In this document: positions 41,467 through 50,658 of the stretch, piece by piece
Position numbering within the stretch: position 1 is the stretch's first letter
Layout of the letters: each line of letters starts with the position of its first letter
DNA from: Mycolicibacterium psychrotolerans
Lineage (GTDB): Bacteria; Actinomycetota; Actinomycetes; Mycobacteriales; Mycobacteriaceae
NCBI RefSeq assembly: GCF_010729305.1
Contig: NZ_AP022574.1
Location: 4,712,001 to 4,776,000, forward strand
Reading direction: 5' to 3'
DNA: 64,000 bases
Position numbers and translations under genes: made by a program
Notes under the pieces: generated by a model
Database searches by the model: none
What the model saw: only the letters and a program-made list of their open reading frames with translations
What the model was told of the DNA's origin: nothing

Positions 41467-42321
41467 GTGAGTGGTGGCGAGATACTCAACAATGTGCACG
41501 TTATTGCACGCTCCGCGCAGTACTCGCCCCCCGCCATTGCGCTGCCCGACGAATGGACGAAAATGACCTTCCCCCAGTTCGCGTTTGCTGACGACGTCAC
41601 CACCCGCCTCGACGCCAGCCCGCATTATTGGGACCCGGCCACCGAATGCACCATCGTCTACGCCCGACCGTCGGTGGAGCGGGACCTGTGGTCCGATTAC
41701 ATCGACGGCGCATTTCGCAGCTACCAACAGCACGGCATCGGTACTGCCATCGACGTCGACGCCTTGCGCCGCGGAGACGACACCGCACTTTTCGCCGCAT
41801 GTGTGAATCAGGCGGGCCGAGTGGTGGGCGGACTGCGTGCCAAAGGTCCGTATAAGTCGATCGACGAGTGTCACGCAATCGAAGAATGGGCGGACCAGCC
41901 GGGCGAGGACGCGGTGCGGAAGATGGTCGCCGACCGCCTTCCGTTCGGCGTGGCGGAGATGAAGACGGCCTGGGTGACCGACGACGTCGAGGAGAGTCGC
42001 CGGCTGACGAACGCCATCGCGCGTACCCCGCTGCACGCGATGGATCTGCTCGGCATCCAGTTCATCGTGGCGACCGCGGCGTCGTACGTGCTCAAGCGCT
42101 GGCTGTCCTCGGGTGGTGTGCTGGCCACCAAGATCCCGGCGACCCCGTACCCGGACGTGCGATATCAGACCCGGCTGGCGTGGTGGGATCGGCTGACCTT
42201 CGCCAATAACGCTCATCCCCGCCAGCTCGCCGCGTTCCTCGCCGATCAACGCGGCATGGTGCCGCAGGCGGCCGGGACAGAAGAGCTCGCCGTCGGGGCT
42301 ACCGCGTGGCAGCGGGGATGA
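41467..42321 (+). CDS. conserved hypothetical protein (Rv1356c position), possible acyltransferase fold
   Basis: A 284-residue soluble protein I cannot assign. The order with the next two genes equals M. tuberculosis Rv1356c-Rv1355c-Rv1354c. Visible are YARPSVERDLWSDYIDGAFRSYQQHG, GRVVGGLRAKGPY, AEMKTAWVTDDVEESRRLTNAIART and DLLGIQFIVATAASYVLKRWL; the alternation of strands and a central GG loop is reminiscent of GNAT-like or N-acyl amino acid synthase proteins, a weak resemblance. GTG 41467 is the start. The stop overlaps the next ATG (ATGA), so it is co-translated with the E1/nitroreductase protein. Confidence 0.75.
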   Translation: MSGGEILNNVHVIARSAQYSPPAIALPDEWTKMTFPQFAFADDVTTRLDASPHYWDPATECTIVYARPSVERDLWSDYIDGAFRSYQQHGIGTAIDVDALRRGDDTALFAACVNQAGRVVGGLRAKGPYKSIDECHAIEEWADQPGEDAVRKMVADRLPFGVAEMKTAWVTDDVEESRRLTNAIARTPLHAMDLLGIQFIVATAASYVLKRWLSSGGVLATKIPATPYPDVRYQTRLAWWDRLTFANNAHPRQLAAFLADQRGMVPQAAGTEELAVGATAWQRG

Positions 42322-44444
42322 CCGACGTCTACTCCGCCACCGTCCTCGACAGCACGATTCCCGGCGATGCCGCGCGGCTGGCGGAGCTGCGCCGTGACCC
42401 GGGCACCGACATCGTCGACACCGTGGCGCAGCAGCGCGCGGAGCTGGCGGCCCTGCGCCCGGCCGTCGCTGCCGACATCGCCGACGAGCCCCCCCGGTGG
42501 GCGTACTTCCCCTGGCGTCGCACGGTGGCCGCGGTGCTGGCCCCCCGCCCGTACCGTCTGCTGCGCCTGGACCGCAACCGCAATCTCATCTCCCCCGACG
42601 AACTCGAGGTCCTCGCGCGCCTGCGCGTCGGTGTGGTCGGCCTGAGCGTCGGACACGCGATCGCCCACACGCTGGCCACCCAGGGTCTGTGCGGCGAACT
42701 GCGGCTCGCCGACTTCGACCAGATCGACCTCTCCAACCTCAACCGGGTCCCGGCGACCGTGCTCGACGTGGGCGTGAACAAGGCGGTGGTGTGCGCCCGG
42801 CGACTGGCCGAACTGGACCCCTATCTGCCCGTCGCCGTGGAACCGGCCGGGATCACTGCCGGCACTGTCGACTGTTTCCTCGACGGACTCGACATCCTCG
42901 TCGAGGAGTGCGACTCGCTCGACGCCAAAGTGCTCGTGCGCACCGCGGCGCGGGCGCGCGGAATCCCGGTGCTGATGGCGACCAGCAGCGGCGGCCTCCT
43001 CGACGTCGAACGGTTCGATGCCGAGCCCACCCGGCCGGTCCTGCACGGGCTGCTCGGCGACATCGACGCCGCCCAGCTTGCCGGTCTGAGCACCAAGGAC
43101 AAGGTGCCCCGGGTGCTGCGGGTGATCGACGCGGCCACACTGCCCTCGCGGATGGCTGCCTCTCTCATCGAGGTCGGTTCGACGCTGACGACGTGGCCGC
43201 AGCTCTCCTCCGAGGTGGCCGTCGGCGCGGCGTCGGTGGCCGAAGCGGTGCGGCGGATCGGACTCGGCGAACCACTGCCGTCGGGCCGGGTCAGGATCGA
43301 CGTTCCGGCTCTGCTCGACGGGATCGGCGAGCCCGAGGACCGGAGCGGCCCGCGGGAAACGGCGCCGGAAGGCCGGTGCGCCCGACCGGCCGACGACGTG
43401 ATCGGCGCCGTCGCCGATGCGGCACGGCGCGCACCCTCGGGCGGCAACAGCCAGCCCTGGCTCATCGAGGAAGGCGCAGTCGCGGTGAGCATTCACCTCG
43501 ACCCGGCGCACACCTCCGCGATGGACGTGGGGTTCCGCGGAAGCGCTGTCGCCGTGGGCGCGGCGGCGTTCAACGCACGGGTCGCCGCGGCGGCGCACGG
43601 ATACGGCGCGCACGTCGAGTTCCGGGCGGGCGACGAACGGTTCCCGCTCAGCGCCGAGGTGACGCTGACCCCCGGCGGGCCCGATCGGGAGCTGGCCGGC
43701 CTCTTCGACGCCATGCTGCGGCGGGAGACCAACCGGCATCGAGGCACCCGCACGGCCCTCGAGGATCACACCGTTGCCGCACTGACCGCCGCCGCCGAGA
43801 CCGAGGGCGCACGCCTTCGGCTGCTGACCGACCCGCGCGACCTGAGCGATGCCGCGTCTCTCCTGTCGGCGGCGGATCGGATCCGGTATCTGACCCCGAT
43901 GCTGCACGCGCAGATGTTCGACGAGCTGCGCTGGCCCGGAGACCCGCGCCCGGACACCGGCATCGACGTGCGCAGCCTCGAACTCGACGACGCCGACGTG
44001 GTGCTGCTCGACATCCTGCGACGCGGTGACGTGATGGGCCACCTCGCCCGCTGGGACGCGGGCAGCGCGCTCGGCGAGGACAGCTTCACGAAGGTGGCCG
44101 CCGCCGCGGCGGTCGGCGTGGTCACGGTCGAGGGCCGTTCCCTGGCCGATTACGCGCGCGCCGGCTCGGCGGTGGAGGCGGTGTGGATCGAGGCCCAGGA
44201 GCAGGGGCTGGGCGTCCAGCCGGTCTCCCCGGTGTTTCTCTACGCAAGCGACGAGCAGGAGTTCACCGCGCTGTCGCCCCGCTTCGCCGAAAGGCTCACC
44301 GACCTGCAATACACTTTCCGGAAGTTGGTATCCGCGCACGCCGCTGAATCACTGGCCTTGGTCCTGAGGCTGACCCGGGCACCGAGCCCGTCGGTGGTGA
44401 GTCGACGTCGCGGCGAGGGGGAACATTCATCACCGATGACCTGA
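42318..44444 (+). CDS. E1-like (ThiF/MoeB) and nitroreductase fusion protein (Rv1355c/MoeY type)
   Basis: A 708-residue two-domain protein. Residues 90-330 are an E1-like adenylation domain: VGVVGLSVGHAIAHTLA (nucleotide loop), LADFDQIDLSNLNRV with the paired Asp and Arg, and VGVNKAVVCARRLAELDPYLPV with the Lys, but no CxxC zinc pairs. Residues 360-650 are nitroreductase-like FMN domain: AARRAPSGGNSQPWLI and ETNRHRGTR are typical. In H37Rv the homolog Rv1355c is named MoeY, but the fused nitroreductase makes a simple molybdopterin role unlikely. The E1 half may activate a carboxylate and the nitroreductase half oxidise or reduce it; no YcaO or ubiquitin-like partner is next to it. Confidence 0.85.
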   Translation: MTDVYSATVLDSTIPGDAARLAELRRDPGTDIVDTVAQQRAELAALRPAVAADIADEPPRWAYFPWRRTVAAVLAPRPYRLLRLDRNRNLISPDELEVLARLRVGVVGLSVGHAIAHTLATQGLCGELRLADFDQIDLSNLNRVPATVLDVGVNKAVVCARRLAELDPYLPVAVEPAGITAGTVDCFLDGLDILVEECDSLDAKVLVRTAARARGIPVLMATSSGGLLDVERFDAEPTRPVLHGLLGDIDAAQLAGLSTKDKVPRVLRVIDAATLPSRMAASLIEVGSTLTTWPQLSSEVAVGAASVAEAVRRIGLGEPLPSGRVRIDVPALLDGIGEPEDRSGPRETAPEGRCARPADDVIGAVADAARRAPSGGNSQPWLIEEGAVAVSIHLDPAHTSAMDVGFRGSAVAVGAAAFNARVAAAAHGYGAHVEFRAGDERFPLSAEVTLTPGGPDRELAGLFDAMLRRETNRHRGTRTALEDHTVAALTAAAETEGARLRLLTDPRDLSDAASLLSAADRIRYLTPMLHAQMFDELRWPGDPRPDTGIDVRSLELDDADVVLLDILRRGDVMGHLARWDAGSALGEDSFTKVAAAAAVGVVTVEGRSLADYARAGSAVEAVWIEAQEQGLGVQPVSPVFLYASDEQEFTALSPRFAERLTDLQYTFRKLVSAHAAESLALVLRLTRAPSPSVVSRRRGEGEHSSPMT

Positions 44445-44465
44445 TGCGGATACGGAGCGAGTCGC

Positions 44466-46295
44466 TTGCCCGAGAGCCTGGACCTGGTGGTCACATCGGT
44501 CGCGACCCGGCTCATGGGTGCGACCGCCGCGACCGCGGTCGACGTCAGCCAGGGCGTCCTGGCCGAACTCGTCGAGTACTTCGGCGTCGACGTGAGCTTC
44601 CTGCGCCGTAACGACCACGCCATCCGGGCGTCCGTGCTGGTGGCCGAATGGCCGGTCCGTCCGGGGATACCCGATCCCGATCCACTGGCGGTCGTCTACT
44701 TCGAGGGTGCCGACCCGGTGTTCGCCCTGGCCGAGCATCAGAAGGAACCCGTCGTCTTCCGGCCGGAGCCGTCCACTGACGACTACCAGCGCACCATCAA
44801 CGAAGGCCGCCAGATCCCGTCCACGTCGATGGCGTGCGTCCCGCTGCTCTCCGGTGAGGTGACCTCGGGCGTCCTGGGCTTCGTCAAGTTCGGCGACCGT
44901 GACTGGACGGAGGCCGAACTCAACGCGCTCAAGGCGATCGCGTCGCTGTTGGCTCAGGTCCAGGCGCGGGTCGATGCCGAGGAGCAGCTGCGGTACCTGG
45001 CCGAGCACGACGACCTGACCGGCCTGTACAACCGTCGCGCGCTGCTGAGCCACCTCGACGCCCGGCTCGCCGAGGGCAAGCCCGGGCCGGTGTCGGCGCT
45101 CTTCTTCGACCTCGACCGGCTCAAGGCGATCAACGACTACCTGGGCCACACCGCCGGCGACTGGTTCATCCGGGTGCTGGCCGAGCGCCTGCGCCGCGGG
45201 GCCGAGGGTCCCCACCTGATCGCCCGGCTCGGCGGCGACGAGTTCGTCGTGGTGCCGACGACCCCGATGGACGCCGACGCCGCGGAGGCGTTGGCGCATC
45301 GCCTGCAATCCGTGCTGCGCGAGCGCGTGTCGATCGACGGCGAGATGCTCACCCGGACGGTCAGCATCGGCGTGGCCCTTGGCGTCCCCGGCCGCGACAG
45401 CACGTCGGATCTGCTGCGCCGGGCCGATCAGGCGGTGCTGACCGCCAAGGGATCGGGCGGCAACCAGGTCGCGGTCTTCACCGACGACATGTCGATGAAG
45501 AACGAGTTCCGCAACGACATCGAACTGCATCTGCAGACCGTCATCGAGAACGGCGCCCTGCTCCTGCACTACCTGCCCGAGGTCGACATGCGCACCGGCG
45601 AGATCGTCGCATGCGAAGCGTTGGTCCGGTGGCAGCACCCGACGCGCGGTCTGCTCGCTCCCGACTCCTTCATCGGGGTCGCCGAATCCATCAACATGGC
45701 AGGCGAACTCGGTCGCTGGGTGATGCGCACTGCGTGTGCCGAGTTCGCCGCCTGGCGCTCACGGGGCGTCGGCACCGACGCGGTGATGCGGATCAACGTG
45801 TCGCCGGTGCAGCTGGTGACCGACGGCTTCGTCGATACCGTCGCGGACACGATGGCCGAGTTCGACCTCGCCCGCGGCTCAGTGTGTCTGGAGATCACCG
45901 AGAGCGTGGTGGTCCAGGACATCGAGACCACCCGCATCACCCTCGCGGGGCTCAAAGCCGCCGGCGTCCAGGTGGCGATCGACGACTTCGGTACCGGCTA
46001 CAGCGCCCTGTCGCAGTTGAAATCGCTGCCGGTGGACACCCTCAAAATCGATCGCAGCTTCGTCCGCGAACTGGGTTCTGATCCAGGCGATCTGGCGATC
46101 GTCCGGGCGATCATCGCGCTGGCCGAGGCGTTCGGTCTGGAATTGGTCGCCGAGGGGGTGGAGACCGAGGCCGCTGCGCTGACGCTGTTGCGACACGGAT
46201 GCCATCGCGCGCAGGGTTTCCTGCTGTCCCGCCCGATCGCCGGCGCTGCGATGGAGTCCCTGCTGGCCAAGGGTCGCATCCCGGTGCAGTTCTGA
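44466..46295 (+). CDS. dcpA: GAF-GGDEF-EAL bifunctional c-di-GMP synthase/phosphodiesterase
   Basis: A 609-residue signalling enzyme matching Rv1354c and M. smegmatis DcpA. A GAF-type sensor covers residues 20-165, GGDEF is intact at 256-260 (LGGDEFVVV), with DLDRLKAINDYLGH before it, and the EAL domain has EALVRW at about 384, ITESVVVQD, DDFGTGYS and VAEGVETEAA with QGFLLSRP, so both activities look preserved. The start is TTG 44466 by alignment to the family N-terminus; the ATG at 44444 is out of frame. It follows the fusion gene by 21 bases and completes the operon. Confidence 0.93.
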   Translation: MPESLDLVVTSVATRLMGATAATAVDVSQGVLAELVEYFGVDVSFLRRNDHAIRASVLVAEWPVRPGIPDPDPLAVVYFEGADPVFALAEHQKEPVVFRPEPSTDDYQRTINEGRQIPSTSMACVPLLSGEVTSGVLGFVKFGDRDWTEAELNALKAIASLLAQVQARVDAEEQLRYLAEHDDLTGLYNRRALLSHLDARLAEGKPGPVSALFFDLDRLKAINDYLGHTAGDWFIRVLAERLRRGAEGPHLIARLGGDEFVVVPTTPMDADAAEALAHRLQSVLRERVSIDGEMLTRTVSIGVALGVPGRDSTSDLLRRADQAVLTAKGSGGNQVAVFTDDMSMKNEFRNDIELHLQTVIENGALLLHYLPEVDMRTGEIVACEALVRWQHPTRGLLAPDSFIGVAESINMAGELGRWVMRTACAEFAAWRSRGVGTDAVMRINVSPVQLVTDGFVDTVADTMAEFDLARGSVCLEITESVVVQDIETTRITLAGLKAAGVQVAIDDFGTGYSALSQLKSLPVDTLKIDRSFVRELGSDPGDLAIVRAIIALAEAFGLELVAEGVETEAAALTLLRHGCHRAQGFLLSRPIAGAAMESLLAKGRIPVQF

Positions 46296-46299
46296 GTCG

Positions 46300-47052
46300 T
46301 CACTCCTGCGCGAGGAGCTCGACACGGCCGAACCTACTGGCGGTCCTGCCCACGAGCGCGGGCCGCTGACCGGCGGCGGCGGGGCCCGCGGGGAAATCGG
46401 GCGCCCCGCCGCAGATCAACACACCGTGGCGGGCGCGGACCGCGAGCGGCCCGTCGGGCGTCGAGAAGACGACCCCGGTCACCACGTTGTCCTCGAAAAC
46501 CAGCCGGACGACGGCGTCCACGGGGTGCACGTGCACGCGGTGACTCCGGGCCTGCGCGGTCAGTTCATCGAGGAGTTCGGCGTCGGTGCGCGCCGGGTCG
46601 ATGTCGAGCGCGGCCACCTCGAGGACGTCGCCGTCGGCCGAATGCACCGTGTCGGAGGGCCAGTCGGTGACCCGGGTGTAGAGATAGCCCGTCGGGGAGG
46701 CGATGCACTCGGCGGCCCACCGGCGAAGGCGCCCGCCATCGAAGGCCGGAATGGTGCGCCGCCGCCTGTTCGTCGGCTCCTCCTGGTGCGGCCGTACCCG
46801 GCGGACGGGCAACGCCGCGTCGTCGACCGTCAGCCGCTTGACGTCGATGTCGGCGGCGAGTTCGGCCACGTACTCTGTGGTCGCGGCGTCGCCGCGCAGC
46901 GTGTCGAACCACGTTCGGGTGCACCGTTGCTGACCGGCCACCATCACGTCGCCACCGTGCTCGGACGTCGCGATGGCGCAGATCATCCCGGCGTAGCCGG
47001 CGTCGGTACACACGACGTCGACCACGTCGTCCCACGCCACTTCTGCATCCAC
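46300..47052 (-). CDS. degenerate FAD-binding (flavocytochrome/KSTD-like) protein
   Basis: A 250-residue protein resembling the N-terminal and end segments of 3-ketosteroid dehydrogenase/fumarate reductase flavoproteins. The dinucleotide loop reads VVCTDAGYAGM where the family has GxGxxGxxA, so the first Gly is Asp; VRARHGVLICGGAPDFPAGP resembles the C-terminal AAGG strand. The length is half that of active enzymes. GTG 47052 has AGGCGGA upstream. FAD may no longer bind; it could be a regulatory or partner subunit. It is convergent with dcpA and divergent from the acyl-CoA dehydrogenase pair. Confidence 0.65.
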   Translation of the reverse strand: MDAEVAWDDVVDVVCTDAGYAGMICAIATSEHGGDVMVAGQQRCTRTWFDTLRGDAATTEYVAELAADIDVKRLTVDDAALPVRRVRPHQEEPTNRRRRTIPAFDGGRLRRWAAECIASPTGYLYTRVTDWPSDTVHSADGDVLEVAALDIDPARTDAELLDELTAQARSHRVHVHPVDAVVRLVFEDNVVTGVVFSTPDGPLAVRARHGVLICGGAPDFPAGPAAAGQRPALVGRTASRFGRVELLAQE

Positions 47053-47225
47053 GGTTATCCGCCTTTTGTTTGCCAGTACGACGACACCGCAAGGGTGTCC
47101 GACGCAACCGGGTTGCAATGGCTGGACGTGTCGTGCAGACATTTGCCGTCACTGCCTGTGGCAACACTTCAAACCTACCATCGGCGAGGCTCGGCAGACG
47201 GTGGTGAGACCCGGTGACACCCCGC

Positions 47226-47241
47226 ACCTAACTAACTAGGT
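47226..47241. promoter_or_regulatory. candidate operator before the acyl-CoA dehydrogenase pair
   Basis: ACCTAACTAACTAGGT has 5-base inverted arms around a 6-base spacer and sits 38 bases upstream of the first acyl-CoA dehydrogenase ATG. It overlaps an A+T-rich promoter-like stretch. The cognate regulator is unknown. Confidence 0.4.
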
Positions 47242-47278
47242 TTACTCTGTGTGGGGCGTTGGGCTGAAAGGGTGAACG

Positions 47279-48511
47279 ATGGATCTGGAGTGGTCACCGT
47301 CCGACCTCGCGTTCCGTGACGAGGTGCGCGCGTTCCTCGAGGAGAAACTCACCCCGGATCTGCGGCGCGCCGGACGGCTGATGACGAGCGTCTACGCCGA
47401 CCACGAGGCCAGCATGGAGTGGCAGCAGATCCTGCACGAGAGGGGCTGGGCGGCCCCGGCATGGCCGGTTGCGCACGGCGGTTGCGACTGGAGCCTGACC
47501 CAGCACTACATCTTCAGCAGGGAGTCGACACTGGCCGGCGCCCCGACGCTGTCGCCGATGGGCATCAAGATGGTCGCCCACGCCATCATCGGGTTCGGCA
47601 CCGAGGAGCAGAAGAACTTCTTCCTTCCCCGCATCCTCACCGGCGAGGTGTTTTTCTGCCAGGGCTACTCAGAGCCCGAGGCGGGCTCCGATCTGGCCGC
47701 GCTGTCGATGGCTGCCCGCGATGACGGCGATGACCTGGTGTGCACAGGCAGCAAGATCTGGACCACGCATGCGCGCGAGGCGAATTGGATGTTCGCCCTC
47801 GTGCGCACCACGCGCAGCGAGAAGAAGCAGCGTGGCATCACGTTCGTGTTGATCGACCTGGCCTCGCCGGGCATCGAGATCCGCCCCCTGGTGATGACCT
47901 CGGGCGAAGAGGTGCAGAACCAGGTCTTCTTCGACGAGGTGCGCGTGCCCAAGACGAACGTCATCGGCGACATCGATGACGGCTGGACGGTCGCGAAGTA
48001 CCTGTTGGAGTTCGAACGCGGCGGCGGGTCGTCGGCGCCGGCCCTGCAGGTGATGGCCGAGGAGGTCGCCTCGGCGGCAGCCGAACAGCCCGGACCTGAC
48101 GGCGGGCGGCTGCTCGACGACCCGACTTTCGCCCGCAAGCTCGCCGATGCCCGGATCCGCACAGAGGTGCTGGAGATCCTCGAGTACCAGGTCCTCGCCG
48201 TCGTCGCCGCCGGCGGTAATCCCGGGGCCAAGTCGTCGATGCTCAAGGTCCTCGGCACCGAGCTCAGCCAGACGATCACCGAGCTCGCGATGGAGGCCGC
48301 GGGACCACGGGGCCGGGTCTATCAGCCGCATGCGACCTGCCCCGGCGGTCAAATCGCGGACTTCGAGCCGCCCGCAGGGCACTACGTGAGCGGCCAAGCG
48401 TGGCAGGCGGTGGCGCCGCTGCGGTACTTCAACGACCGCGCCGGCTCCATCTACGCCGGCAGCAACGAGATTCAGCGCAACATCCTGGCCAAGGCGGCAC
48501 TGGGGCTTTAG
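47279..48511 (+). CDS. acyl-CoA dehydrogenase, large subunit of a heteromeric pair
   Basis: A 410-residue ACAD with PEAGSDLAALSMAARDDGD, SKIWTTHAREANWMFALVRT and the PimC-like N-terminus DLEWSPSDLAFRDEVRAFL. The usual catalytic YEGT is IYAGSNEIQRNI, so the MCAD-type Glu is Ala; a candidate base is the Glu in LLEFERGGG (about residue 245), where heteromeric FadE enzymes place theirs. Ten bases separate it from the second ACAD gene. Heterotetramers of this kind act on bulky acyl-CoAs such as steroid side chains or dicarboxylates. Confidence 0.9.
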   Translation: MDLEWSPSDLAFRDEVRAFLEEKLTPDLRRAGRLMTSVYADHEASMEWQQILHERGWAAPAWPVAHGGCDWSLTQHYIFSRESTLAGAPTLSPMGIKMVAHAIIGFGTEEQKNFFLPRILTGEVFFCQGYSEPEAGSDLAALSMAARDDGDDLVCTGSKIWTTHAREANWMFALVRTTRSEKKQRGITFVLIDLASPGIEIRPLVMTSGEEVQNQVFFDEVRVPKTNVIGDIDDGWTVAKYLLEFERGGGSSAPALQVMAEEVASAAAEQPGPDGGRLLDDPTFARKLADARIRTEVLEILEYQVLAVVAAGGNPGAKSSMLKVLGTELSQTITELAMEAAGPRGRVYQPHATCPGGQIADFEPPAGHYVSGQAWQAVAPLRYFNDRAGSIYAGSNEIQRNILAKAALGL

Positions 48512-48521
48512 GGGACTGCAG

Positions 48522-49664
48522 ATGGACTTCACACTCAACGACGAGCAGGAACTGCTCCGCGGCGGCCTGACGCGATTCCTCGCCACGCGCTACGACCTGG
48601 AGAAGAGCCGCGCGGCGGCCAAGACCGGAACCGGCTGGCAACCGGAGATCTGGCGCGCATTCGCCGAGGACCTCGGCATCCTCGGTGCGACGCTGCCCGA
48701 GGACTGCGGCGGCATCGGCGGCGGTCCGGTCGAGATGATGATCATCGCCGAGGCGCTGGGCCACGCACTGGTGGTGGAACCGTACGTCGACACCGCCGTC
48801 GTGGCCGCGGGACTGCTGCGCCGCGCGGGCGGTGCGGTCGGAACCGCGCTGCTCGACGGAATCGTCTCCGGGTGCACCCTTGTCACGCTGGCCGCCACGG
48901 AGCCGACGTCGGGTGAGAACTGGCAGGACGTGTCGACCGTCGCCGAGCGCGACGGCGATCGGTGGGTGCTCACGGGATCGAAGATCGTGTCAGCGAGCAC
49001 GCCGCTCGCCGGCCATGTGCTGGTCACCGCCCGCACCTCCGGAGATCGGTGCGACGCCGAGGGCATCTCGCTGTTCGTCGTCGATATGGCTGCGGCGACA
49101 ACGGATCTGGTGATGCATCACTATCGCACCATCGACGACCGGCGAGCGTCGGACATCACGCTGGACGGTCTGCGGCTGCCCGGGACCGCCCTGCTCGGCG
49201 GCGAGGGCACGGCCTGGCCCTCGATCGCCCGGGCCCGCGACGAGGGCGCGGCCGCGGTGTGCGCCGAAGCGGTCGGCGCCATGCGCAAGGTGCTCGCCGA
49301 CACCGTCGAGTACTGCAAGCAGCGCCAGCAGTTCGGTCAACCCATCGGCAGCTTCCAGGTGCTGCAGCACCGCATGGTCGACATGTACATGGAGGTCGAA
49401 CAGTCCGCAGCCGCGGTGTATCTCGCGATCCTTCGACTCGACGCCGGCGACGCCACGCGGGCACGCGCGGTGTCGGCGGCCAAGGCGACCGTCGGCCGGG
49501 CAGCGCGCTTCGTGGGACAGCAGGCGGTCCAGCTGCACGGCGGCATGGGCATGACGGAGGAACTGGCCATCGGCCACTACTTCAAGCGGCTGACCGCGCT
49601 GCAGTTCGAATTCGGCTCGACCGACCACCACATCGGCCGCTACGCGGCGTTGACCCGCGCGTAG
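48522..49664 (+). CDS. acyl-CoA dehydrogenase, small subunit of a heteromeric pair
   Basis: A 380-residue ACAD (PimD-like). MDFTLNDEQELLRGGLTRFL opens it, TEPTSGENWQDVSTVAERDGDRWVLTGSKI is the flavin block, and QQFGQPIGSFQVLQHRMVDMYMEVEQS is the domain-3 helix. The C-terminal motif is GSTDHHIGRYAAL with no catalytic Glu, so this subunit is expected to be non-catalytic and to complete the active site and flavin site of its partner. Its stop is 1 base from the stop of the convergent stress-protein gene. Confidence 0.9.
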   Translation: MDFTLNDEQELLRGGLTRFLATRYDLEKSRAAAKTGTGWQPEIWRAFAEDLGILGATLPEDCGGIGGGPVEMMIIAEALGHALVVEPYVDTAVVAAGLLRRAGGAVGTALLDGIVSGCTLVTLAATEPTSGENWQDVSTVAERDGDRWVLTGSKIVSASTPLAGHVLVTARTSGDRCDAEGISLFVVDMAAATTDLVMHHYRTIDDRRASDITLDGLRLPGTALLGGEGTAWPSIARARDEGAAAVCAEAVGAMRKVLADTVEYCKQRQQFGQPIGSFQVLQHRMVDMYMEVEQSAAAVYLAILRLDAGDATRARAVSAAKATVGRAARFVGQQAVQLHGGMGMTEELAIGHYFKRLTALQFEFGSTDHHIGRYAALTRA

Positions 49665-49665
49665 G

Positions 49666-50550
49666 TCAGGAGCCGCGGGCGACGATGACGGGCATCCGCG
49701 CCGACTGCACCACCTGCGAGCCCACCGACCCGAGCAGCATGCCGGCGAACCCGCCACGGCCGTGGCTGCCCACGACCAGCAGCTGGGCCTTGGCGGCCTC
49801 TTCGAGAAGCCGGCGCGCAGGCTGGTCGCGGCGGACCACACGGCGCACCGTGACGTCGGGGTAGCGCTCCTGCCAGCCGGCGAGACGCTCGGCCAGCAGC
49901 AGGTCCTCCTCGGGCTGAACCTCGATCCACGCCTCGTCGGGCAGTTCGTATCCGGCATCGCTCCAGGTGTGCACCGCAACCAGGTCGACACCGCGGCGCG
50001 ATGCCTCGTCGAACGCGATCGCGGTGGCATGCTCGCTGGCGGGCGACCCGTCCACCCCGACGACCACGGGCGCCTGCGCGGGATGCGGAATCAACGGATC
50101 CTCGTCGTGGATCACCGCGACGGGGCACCGCGCATGCTGGACGAGGCCGGAACTCACCGAGCCCAGCAGCCGCCGTTCCCACTTCCCGAGTCCCCGGCTG
50201 CCGACCACGATCATGTCGGCGTCCTTGCTGAGATCGGCCAGTGTCGGGACGGCCTGTCCGGACACGATCTTCTGGTTGACGCAGAACAGGTCGTCGCCGG
50301 CTGCCGCCGTGGCGACGCCGACCGCGTCGGTGAGCACCTCCCGCGCCGCCTTCTGCTCGTCCTCGAGATAGGCGGGCGGCAGCGGAACCTGGATCCAGGA
50401 CTGCATGGCCGCGCCGGGCAGCACGTGGACGAGCGTCAGCGGAACACGACGGCTGGCGGCGTCACGGGCCGCCCAGTCGACCGCGACGCGCGACGCCGCG
50501 GAACCGTCGACCCCGACGACGATGCCCAGTGGTGCGGGTTGAGTGGACAT
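49666..50550 (-). CDS. universal stress protein with two Usp domains
   Basis: A 294-residue tandem UspA protein. Each half has the ATP-binding signature: VVGVDGSAASRVAVDWAA and GSRGLGKWERRLLGSVSSGL in the first, VVVGVDGSPASEHATAIAF and GSHGRGGFAGMLLGSVGSQV in the second. Mycobacterial two-domain Usps such as Rv2005c and Rv2623 belong to the DosR dormancy regulon, and a DosR-box-like palindrome lies about 110 bases upstream here. Probably an ATP-binding stress or persistence factor in the cytosol. Confidence 0.93.
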   Translation of the reverse strand: MSTQPAPLGIVVGVDGSAASRVAVDWAARDAASRRVPLTLVHVLPGAAMQSWIQVPLPPAYLEDEQKAAREVLTDAVGVATAAAGDDLFCVNQKIVSGQAVPTLADLSKDADMIVVGSRGLGKWERRLLGSVSSGLVQHARCPVAVIHDEDPLIPHPAQAPVVVGVDGSPASEHATAIAFDEASRRGVDLVAVHTWSDAGYELPDEAWIEVQPEEDLLLAERLAGWQERYPDVTVRRVVRRDQPARRLLEEAAKAQLLVVGSHGRGGFAGMLLGSVGSQVVQSARMPVIVARGS

Positions 50551-50658
50551 GGGATGCGTCTCCTCACCTGACCGGCGGCGTCCGTGTCGTGGACGCCACC
50601 TCGTATCTCGACGCTAACGCCGACGACGTCGCAGGTCCGGAGGCGTGGGTCACCGTGG

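Noticed and set aside
42246..44339. Long reverse-strand open frame opposite the E1/nitroreductase gene
   Set aside because: No motif; antisense to a protein with clear E1 and nitroreductase signatures.
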